Both the position numbers and the translations under genes were made by a program. Below the pieces are notes generated by a model. It did not search any database. It had not been told where the DNA came from and was given only the letters and a program-made list of their open reading frames with translations. Shown here one piece after another: positions 55,900-64,000 of a stretch of DNA of 64,000 nt; positions within the stretch are counted from its first letter, which is position 1, and every line of letters starts with the position of its first letter. Source of the DNA: Pilatotrama ljubarskyi (Eukaryota > Basidiomycota > Agaricomycetes > Polyporales > Polyporaceae); contig MU277682.1 of NCBI GenBank assembly GCA_022385805.1, positions 367,049-431,048 on the forward strand, read 5' to 3'.

Positions 55900-58800
55900 T
55901 TAGATGTCCATTTTGTCCTCGTTCTCCCATCCTGGGTTCTTCCGCAAGATGACGAACCCTTCGAGCACATGCGCGTACGGGATGTACTCCTCTGTCGCGA
56001 GCTCAGCACGCTCCGTCGTGCCGAGCCGCACTGGCGTTGAGTGTGTCTGGAAGCCGGAGATCGTCCGTGGCTTGCCAGCCTGTCCGACGACGTCGACGGC
56101 CTGGCCAACGCGCACGCTGACGGAGATGTTGTTGAGCTCCTCGTCAAGCGTGATGAGGAACCGCGGGTACATCGAGGGGACGAGGAAGTAGAGCATCCAG
56201 TGGTACTTGTCCAGTATGACTGCAGGTGAGACACCGGGTCAGCGACCGACGAAAGCGAACAAGCCGATGCGATACTCACAGCCTTTGGCATCCGTGAAGG
56301 CGGTCAACGTCGCCAACAGACCAGCAACCGCTGTCCTGCTCATGATCGAGCGATCGTCAAAGAACGGGTTGATCGTGAGCGTGCCCTTGCCCATGTGCAC
56401 AAGACCCTGCGCTATCCGGACCATGAACAAGCAGTCAGGCTCCTTGTAGTAGTACCCCGCCAGCTGGCGGAGCATCTGCGCTAACCGCGCGTTGTTCGTG
56501 CCGGCACCGATGAGGCCCATCGCGAAGATGGCGTTGAGGGCGACTTGCAGGTCGCTATCGTGGCTGTACTTGGAGAGCGTGTCCATGATGGGCAATTGAG
56601 GGTTTGACGCGCTAACTAGGCCCAAAGCCAGAGGAACGGCTTTCCGGATGACCGGCTCGCCATAGTGCATCTCCGATGTCCATCAGTTACTCATCATTCA
56701 TGTTATTCATGAGGCGTCGACTTACCAGGTGGTTGAACTGGCGTAGCGACATTTCTGCGCCAATCTCCTCTCCCATAGCTACAAGAGCAATCCCGATCAC
56801 GGCGAACGCCTGGAAGATGTCGTCCTTTGCAGGCTCCTCGGGCGTTGCGTCCTTGTCGTCCTTGTCATCCTTCTTCTCCTTCGGCGTCTTCTCTATGTGC
56901 TCGTCACAATAGTGGAGAAGCTCCTGGACTTTCAGGACATTGCCGGTACCAGCAAAAGAGCACATGTCGACCATAACAACAGCAAGCTGAGAGATCTGGT
57001 GCTCAATCGCCTTCAGCGTCGCTATTGTCGCGTCGGATGCGTCCTGGAGACCTGAAGTTGAGGGGCACGTGAGCTGATGAAGCCGCGTTAGTTCAGGATA
57101 CGACACGTACCGAGGTAGAGGAGAGCGAGGCCAAGAACCATGTAGCGGCCCCACTTCTCATCCAGTTGCTTGTCCTCACGCTCCATGAGAGTCTGGAGGA
57201 TCGTGCTGGCGATTTCCCCGTTGCCGCTGCCGACAAAGATGAAGCCCAAAGCCAATGACGTGAGCGACGCGATCTCCATGGACAAGCTGTCGTCCGCGAC
57301 ATAAGGCAGGAGGAGCTGCATGACATCCTCACGCTGCGAACCGGCGTACGCAAGACCGAGGCCGACGATGGCGCTCGTCTTGAGCGGTACTGACTTGTTC
57401 TCGACGTACTCGCCGAGCAGCGCGAGGGCGGCATCGGCTTCGGTCCGTACGCCGGAGTTCAGGATACCAGTCGCGAGGAGAGCGCCAGCCTTGATGTACT
57501 CTTCCGAGGAGTAGGTGTACTTGTCGACCTGAGAGAGACCCTCATCCGTATCCCACAGCAAGCTGAGTCCAAGACTCGCTGCAGCGCTAAGCATGCCGTG
57601 GTCCTTGTTCTTGTAAACCCAGCTGTTCCCCTCCTCGGCCTTCGCCATCAGCTTGTCGTTGCCAAAGCCAGCGTTGACGAATGCGTTGACGAATGTACCA
57701 GCCAAGTTCGCCTTTGCGGAATCGACTGTTGTCGTTGGTCCTGTGTCATGGGGTAAGCACGAGAATGCGCGCGGACTAATGATGCAGACATACGCGTGTT
57801 CTCCAGATGTGACTTGTAAACGTCCTCGAGGCTCTTGGGCTCCAGGACGTTCAGCTCCTTGCCGAATTCCTTGAATTGAGTGCTCAGACGCGTATTGCTC
57901 AAACACTCGACGAGGTCCTCCGGAAGCTCTGACTCCCCATCCTCCATTCCGTCCTCCCCAGGCGTCTCCAACCACTCTTTGGGCACCTGGGCTCGTGCGA
58001 GGATGAAGGCGAGCTGCTTCTTCATGATCGGGTTGGCAGGCGCATTGAAGTCCTTGCGGATGAGTTCTGGGTCACCAAGACGTATTGAGAGAGAGAGCGC
58101 CTGCGGGAATTTGTGGTGCTTGGCGTAAATGGCATGGGCGGTACGAAGGAAGGATAGGTCGTCTGGCGGCGGGAGGAGGTTTACACAACTACATATGTAC
58201 CACGTCAGTTTCACCCGTAACGTGCACGGTAACCGACCTACCGAGTCATGTACTGGCACACACGTTCATAGGTGTTGTCGTCGACTATATTCACGATCCG
58301 GTCCACGATCTCAAGTTCCTCCAGCAAATCCACTGCGTCTGGCTCAGCGTTGTGTTGTAGCAGGAAGGTCGCGCACTCGACCGCGAGGTTGCGGAGATCA
58401 TCGACGGTGCCCGGCACCTTGTTCTCCTCCGGTGTCTTCTCGACGCCCTCTTCATCGAACTCACGCGAGTTATACTCCTCGCCAAGCTCGGCAGCAAGAT
58501 GACGCACATACTCGTGTCCCCACGAGCCAGGTTCCGAGAGAGGTGCAGACGCGGGGCGCAGGGAAGCGGACAGCAGGCGGTAACGGAGAGTTCCTCGGGG
58601 CTGGGTGTCGGAGTATGTCATGGCGAGTACAGACAGGATATCCGCAAACAGGCTCTGAAAGTACCATCAGTATATTGTCTGGCAGAGGCTACCAGCTAGG
58701 CGCACCTTGTCCTCGGACGGTGACCATGTCTCGTACAGAGCTTGCAGCGCTGGGTAATGCGGGTGCAGGAACTTCAGAGGTTTGGGCACAGATGTCATCG

Positions 58801-59173
58801 AAGATGTCGAGGTTCTAATGAGTGTCCTGAGAGTCTCGAGAGCGGGTCGGTAGAGCTCAGTATTGGGTTCCTAGCACAAGAGGCGGTCAGACGCGTACAT
58901 GGCGCACAAGACTAAGCAAGTCGTACCCGTAGACGTTCTATGAGCATCTCCAACTCGTTCTTGAGTTGAAGATCCTCTTCAGACTGCAATACGTGGCATT
59001 AAACTCTAGTCATCCACGCATGAACGTGTACGTACCAGGTCCTCTGCCTGTTTCTCCTCATCCTTAGCCTTCTTAGCAGCTGTAGTGTCGCCATTCTGCT
59101 TGGCTTCCTCCTCCTGTTTCTTCTTACTTGGGTCCTTTGAGGGAACCGGGATCGCCATCTTGGTGGGCATCAT
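55900..59173 (-). CDS. RPN1: 26S proteasome regulatory subunit RPN1
   Basis: Predicted model complement(join(55900..56219, 56280..56670, 56726..57051, 57111..57740, 57794..58188, 58242..58654, 58706..58870, 58927..58983, 59036..59173)), 944 residues, between the human (about 908) and yeast (about 993) lengths. RPN1 is the base scaffold that binds ubiquitin-like shuttles and Ubp6. Seen: lysine/glutamate-rich N-terminus, [34 protein letters not shown], then proteasome/cyclosome repeats such as [49 protein letters not shown] and [19 protein letters not shown], and the C-terminal domain ending in [12 protein letters not shown]. An acidic/lysine insertion ([18 protein letters not shown]) sits in the usual linker. 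Start could be the second Met, 3 nt later. Divergent from a CBS-domain gene. Confidence 0.93.
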
Positions 59174-59553
59174 CTTGGACGACGAGGAGGGAGTGGACGG
59201 AGGGAGAGCAGAACGATGTATGCAGAGCTCAGCAAGCTGCGTGCACTGACGCGTCGCGTCCACTCAGCGGGAATCTCGCAGACCCTATTCTAGGGTTTGC
59301 TGAATTACGCGGTTTCTGGGATCGAATTGTTGCCATTTCTGGAAGGTTTGGACTCCGGACCGTCACGCCTCAGAGTTTGCGGCAGACGCCGAGCTTGACA
59401 GGAAATTGCGAAGAGGACTGCAAGAGTTGCACGACCGCACGATGGCCTGATCACTCTTCGCTGCTTTATACCTCTACGTCGGTCTCTCGGCGACCACCAG
59501 CGTAAGCTGTCTTCCAGCCTTGTAGAACTTGCCTTGCCGATACTAGGAGAGAA
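59174..59553. promoter_or_regulatory. Divergent promoter region, RPN1 / CBS protein
   Basis: 380 bp between outward ATGs. I looked for the yeast proteasome box GGTGGCAAA and did not find it in either orientation by eye. No other element recognised. Confidence 0.4.
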
Positions 59554-60277
59554 ATGGCTACAAGCTCTGCGCAGGCTTCCTCCTCTTCTCCTGCCTCCGA
59601 CAAGTACAGAGGCGCGGTCGTTGAGGTCTGCCGACATATCACTCGACTCAAGGCTGTCGACTGACGCGTTCTCCTGCGAAATGCTGGCCTTACGATACAG
59701 GATCTACAATTGCCCCCGGCCTTCGCTCTCCCATCGGATGAGGCCATCTCACGCGCGATAGAGATGGCGTACGAGCGCGACTTCTCGCACATCCCGTGAG
59801 TCCGCCCGACCCGCGCGCGAACGCGCCCCCAAACCAACCCACCCTGATCTACTCGGCCATAGGGTACTGGACCGCAATCGGAAGCTGCTCGGCTACATAG
59901 ACGTCGCGGCTCTCAAGGCCAAGTGGGAGGCGGGCAAGGCGAACCCTGTGAGTCGCTGCACGCTTCCGGCATAGCCAAGGCGTTGTGCTGAACACGGACG
60001 CGCTTTCCCAAGGACGACAAGGTGTCGCAATATATGACGAAGTTCAAGCGGACGGCTGGGACGCCGTACACTATAATCACCCCGTCTACGCCCCTGGCCG
60101 AGCTAGAAGAGTTCTTGAAGCGCAATATCTTCGCCATTGTGACCGACCAGAACCGCAAATTTGTGCTCGGCGTAGCGACATCACAGGACTTGGAGGTGAG
60201 CATTCAGAGTCCTCGCTTGGTCCACTCTCGGAGTCTCATGTCTCGCCCAGAACTTCGTCTCTCGTCGAGGGTTCTAG
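59554..60277 (+). CDS. Small stand-alone CBS-domain protein
   Basis: Predicted model join(59554..59625, 59701..59795, 59863..59947, 60013..60195, 60251..60277), 153 residues. Two CBS motifs form one Bateman module: first DEAISRAIEMAYERDFSHIPVLDRNRKLLGYID, second STPLAELEEFLKRNIFAIVTD then FVLGVATSQDLE. CBS pairs bind adenosyl ligands and regulate enzymes or channels; here no catalytic partner domain is attached, so it may act in trans. Last exon is only 27 nt (NFVSRRGF and stop). N-terminus MATSSAQASSSSPASDKYRG is low-complexity. Divergent from RPN1. Confidence 0.84.
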
Positions 60278-60643
60278 GTTGGACAGTGTAGCATACCTTG
60301 CCATGTATCATCATCATCTTGCTTTTCTCTCGCACATCGCACTAGGCTTCAACACGCCGTCATAGCACTCGTATGACTACAAGAGGACCAGATCAACGAA
60401 AAGAAAGGTGAGTGGATTCCAAGCAAAAAAAGACTAAGTGTACAGTTTACGGTACAGACGAGCCAGAGAGCCGGGGTAAGGATTGTGGGAGAGGATTGCG
60501 ATTAAGCAGAAAGGACGTGTGTGAGATAGAAGCACATTACTCATACATAGGGTATAGGTCGAAGAAGAACCAAACGAACGGAGTTACAACGGGGATAGTA
60601 GACTTCAGCGAGACAGACAAACAGGCAGGGGACATACACGTTG
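60278..60643. other. Convergent intergenic region
   Basis: About 366 bp between the CBS and 7TM 3' ends; short frames only. Confidence 0.4.
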
Positions 60644-62813
60644 TCAGAATGGTTTGCGCCGCTGGGGGATGATGCCGAAAGCGATCGGAGGAGCCCACGC
60701 TGCCAGGAGCAGCGCGATATGCTGCGTACCAAACGCCGAGGGCGGGTTTTGCTGGGCAAACATGTCGACGAGAGAGGTGATGGTGGCGAGGATCTGGGTG
60801 ATCGAGGAGAAGAACTGGAAGAACAGGATGCGCCAGACCGTGTAGGTGAGGTTGGGTATGGGGGGGTCTGACAGCCCGGCGTCATACGTCGAAGCTATTG
60901 TAAATAGAGGGCGTGTGAGCGGCCGCGGTCATAAACGGACATAAGCACACATAGCAACGGGACACTCACGGTCTGCGGGGGAGGGCCTCCGGGTCGTCTC
61001 CTCGAAGTCCTCCCGCTGTGGCGTCCGCGCGAACTCAAGCTCAGACTTCGCGATGGACGCAGAGTCGTCCGAGTGCCTGACCCACCGCAGGGAGCCGCTA
61101 ATTGCGTCGTAATTGTCGTCATTGTCGTGAATTTCCTTCTGCCACGCGTGCGCCCTCTCTAGCTGCTGCAGATACGTCTTCTCGTCCTTCAGCCACGGCG
61201 CGGCGTCGTACATCCGGTCCGTCATGTCTGGGGTCACCGACACCGTGGTCATGTTCGGCGGGTGGCCCGCATCATCCGCGGGCATCGCGAACACGAGGGG
61301 AGACGGCGTGTGGCGACTATTATCGTCGGGGGAGTCCCGAGATTTCTCTGTGGGCGTACGACTAGGAGGCCTCCATTGGAAGGGAAGATGATACCGCGTG
61401 CCAGGCTTGGCGACCCCAGGACTACTGGGGACGCGTCCAGCGACCAGATGGACGCCAGCAGAAGACAAGGAAGATGGTGGAGAGGGTATAGCTTCGACGA
61501 CGAGGGTTCCCGACGGCGTAGTGCTCCGCTGGTCCACACTCTGGATAGGCTCCAGGGCGGTCATAGGGGTAGACACGTATTCCTTCCCGCCTTTGGCTTC
61601 ATGCCAGCCATAGCTAGACCTGAACTTTGTCTGCCGACGGAGAGGAACGGGGGTGAAGTGATCGTTGGATTGCGCTTGTGCGAACGAGGGGCTGCTTCTG
61701 GGCGAGTGAGCGTAGAAGCGGCATGCCGCCGCGCACGTCAAAAGGAATGAGGGTAGAGCGAGCAGCAAGGGGGCTCCAGCATAACTTAGAAGACGAACCC
61801 TGCAACACCGGAGCCGTCCGTCAGCCGTCGTAGCAAACAATGAGCGACATGTGTCGTACCAAACTGGCGTCGTCGCATCGCAGGCCATCCCGTCCTTCGG
61901 CTGAATGGCATCGAACCTGAGCGTCAGGACTAGGTACGCAGTCAGGGCGGCTATTGGGAAGAAGACGAGAAGCAGCAAAGACGACGGATGCCATCTCAAG
62001 GTGCTGCGACTGATGGCAGGTTAACTTTCGTCATATCGCGATGTCATCGGAGACACAACACTCACATATACGCTGGACTGGCAGGCATGCCGCCTGCGGG
62101 TCGAAGAATAGCCAAGGACGTCGCGATAGTCATACAGCTCGTTAGTGCAGTGAGGAATGACCACGACACGCTCATGAGAGCAGGTTGCACTGCGATAGCG
62201 CAGAATAGTTAGCAGAAGCCCTCCAGCGCATCTAAGGTTTGTTGTGGACGACGGAGAACACACCTATGCAGAACGTCCGGGGCATCGCAAAAGGGTTCAT
62301 CTTCCAGATCATACCTTCGTAGCACGCGGCATTACTCTCCGCTGAATTATTGGCGGTATGACTTCACTCACCGAGGCAGAAGAAGCCCTGCAGCATGCAA
62401 TTCGTCGCGCCATACAATACGGGGATAAGGTAGCCATCAAGTGAACGAGCCAGGGCGGGGATTGCAGCGACGCTGCTCAAAAGGCCTATCACCGAATGGC
62501 TTCAGAAAGCGATAAAGTCGTGTGGTTTGAGGAAACGTACCCGTCAAAGACAGCGTAAACCATGCAATCTTGAGCCCAAGGACCAGCATGCCCTCGATGA
62601 CATGTAAGGGCGCCGTGGGCAACTGCTGGGTCTTGTGGCAAACGTCCGGAGGTGGGGGTATAAGGGAAGGGGGAGGGGGGAATTTGTGTCTCCGCCGGCT
62701 GGAGGGGATGTGAGAAAGATGAAGTCCCCAGAGGTGCTGGTGCAGTGTTGCTTCCTTCCGAGCACGCACATCACTGGATCAAAGTGTGTCTGGTTATGGC
62801 AAAGCCGAGCCAT
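60644..62813 (-). CDS. Seven-transmembrane receptor-like protein with long cytoplasmic loop
   Basis: Predicted model complement(join(60644..60894, 60970..61799, 61860..62009, 62066..62189, 62264..62314, 62372..62485, 62541..62625, 62766..62813)), 550 residues. Hydrophobic segments in order: IEGMLVLGLKIAWFTLSL, YLIPVLYGATNCMLQGFF, SVSWSFLTALTSCMTIATSL, SLLLLVFFPIAALTAYLVL, GAPLLLALPSFLLTCAAA, WRILFFQFFSSITQILATI, HIALLLAAWAPPIAFGII. Between the fifth and sixth lies a soluble Ser/Pro/Thr-rich loop of about 255 residues, as in fungal pheromone- or nutrient-type GPCRs. The short Cys/His N-terminus precedes the first helix. Intron 1 (62626-62765) is long and the acceptor could also lie 3 nt further on. 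No specific receptor class is claimed; a transporter-like role cannot be excluded. Confidence 0.75.
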
Positions 62814-64000
62814 GAGGAGATCCCAGCCTGCGATCCCGGATTGCTAGAACGCGTCTAAAGCCGCCATCAAGATAACGTATTTGCAGAACATCATACATGA
62901 TGCCATTCCAGGGACGGCTGTCTGCTGCAGCGTCGTCGCGATTGGCACGTCCGAGATGCACGTTATGCAGCCGCGCGCGAGCTACCTGTGCATGCGGCTC
63001 TGCGAGCGACTGAATCCTGGCACAGTACGGACGAGAGAGGCAGCATATCTACCTTTGTCCTCCGCTTGCTTCTAGCATGGGGAATGCTCTTGGTGTGTGG
63101 ACGAGTATGATACATGCCGACAGGATTTCCCGGCGTCGGTCATGCGGACCGGCGACGCAACGCCCGCAAGCTGAGACCCCGAGACCCCGAGCGCACAGAT
63201 ACAGCCCCAGGGGAGCATGCAAAACTCTCAAAGCGGGCAGATTGTCGTACGAAAGCCTCCGCTTGGCCAATCAGAAGTCTGCAGCTACTCCTCTCCGTGC
63301 CTCTCCCCGCATGCCCTTGACGGTCGCTCGGATCAAGCGTTGTCAGGGGTCCCGTCGGCAGGGGGGATCTGGTTACCGGCCGCTCGATCGTCTTGTGGCG
63401 GGGCCGCTCTCAGTTTCAATTGAGCTCGAGCATGACTTGAAGCTTGAACATGGCGACGTCCCTGCCCCGACACACCAGTCGTGCACACAGTGACACACTC
63501 CGCAGACTGAACGTGCTGGGTGCCTGCCTGCAATATCATGAGACATCATTACTTTAGGAGGTAGAAGGCCGCTGCCAGTTGCACACCGCGACTGACGGGT
63601 TCACACAGCCCTCGGCGGCATACTGACATTCCATCGGTAAGTCCGCAAAAGACTCCGTGCTGAATTTCCGCTGATGAGGGCGCCAGCTCAAACCTGATAT
63701 GTCCTCTTCAGCAGCTCTGCTTACCTGTAGCACCGAAACAGGCCCCGGGCATCGACGAAACAATCGCCTCGTATTGCCTCCGCGCCAACTGAGCATCCAC
63801 GGAACGCACGTCGCCGTGCGGCCTCTTGGATGGCCAAAGGAGCGCGTCGACCTCCCGTTCGCGCTCTCAGACAGCTCCATTCGGCTCCCTCAGCCTCCCT
63901 GAATATTTTACGGAGATTTACCCTCCGGTCCTGACGCTCGGTGCGAAGTTGTTGGCTGCGCTCGGCTGTCCTGGCGTTGCTCTAGAAGATACCGTCGGCT
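62814..64000. other. Window end: promoter of 7TM gene and possible edge gene
   Basis: About 1.2 kb. Its first part is upstream of the 7TM gene. Around 63585-63860 the minus strand reads VDALLWPSKRPHGDVRSVDA and LARRQYEAIVSSMPGACFG up to a GTAAGC donor near 63727, with two possible continuations, so the end of a minus-strand gene starting beyond 64000 may lie here. Not resolved and no family recognised. Confidence 0.3.

Noticed and set aside
1..64000. tRNA, rRNA, CRISPR or prokaryotic operon signals
   Set aside because: No conserved T-loop plus acceptor pairing, no rRNA text and no regularly spaced repeats were seen; intron structure is fungal. A covariance-model search would be decisive and was not possible.
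1..64000. A classical defence, toxin or secondary-metabolite gene cluster
   Set aside because: No NRPS, PKS, terpene synthase, nuclease-defence or toxin motifs were found; the monooxygenase and amidase do not by themselves make a cluster.

Overview
The window reads as nuclear DNA of a filamentous basidiomycete, most likely an agaricomycete. Genes are moderately GC-rich and broken by many short GT-AG introns (mostly 50-70 nt, some GC-AG). Families are typical fungal ones: MLH1, RPN1, Bir1/survivin, WAPL, long-form tRNase Z, a LYC1-like acetyltransferase, royal-jelly/yellow-like secreted proteins and a Baeyer-Villiger-type flavoprotein. I saw no prokaryotic operons, CRISPR array, rRNA or convincing tRNA. 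Species is not claimed.

Layout. 1-9 kb: the 5' half of a long-form tRNase Z gene (cut by the window edge), a secreted GPI-anchor-like protein, an unrecognised protein with a duplicated motif, and two tandem Ran1/Sks1-like protein kinases. 9-15.4 kb: Bir1/survivin (minus) and WAPL (plus) head to head over a 308-bp shared promoter, so two chromosome-segregation regulators are paired. 15.7-18.4 kb: a RING + RRM-like protein with a probable 12-nt microexon. 19.3-23.8 kb: two tandem 11-exon major royal jelly/yellow family genes with identical intron positions. 24.3-29.3 kb: two paralogous three-finger zinc-finger genes separated by 2.7 kb of unassigned sequence. 29.3-33.7 kb: a gene-poor accessory stretch with possible gene fragments.

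33.7-40 kb: a small acidic protein, MLH1 (minus), and a divergent basic/serine-rich unknown. 40.8-49.8 kb: a 19-exon hydantoinase/oxoprolinase-DUF917 fusion (minus) divergent from an amidase-signature enzyme (plus), followed by a LYC1-type lysine N-acetyltransferase; together they look like a small amide/cyclic-amide catabolic neighbourhood. 49.8-52.7 kb: gene-free, repeat-rich DNA with two fold-back elements and a 23-bp inverted repeat. 52.7-55.5 kb: a 16-exon flavin monooxygenase. 55.9-62.8 kb: proteasome subunit RPN1 (minus) divergent from a small CBS-domain protein, then a seven-transmembrane receptor-like protein. The last 1.2 kb may hold the edge of another gene.

Gene models were assembled by hand from splice signals, reading phase and expected family motifs; every joined model given keeps frame from ATG to stop. 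No alignment or transcript data were available, so family names rest on recognised motifs and exact splice sites are predictions.
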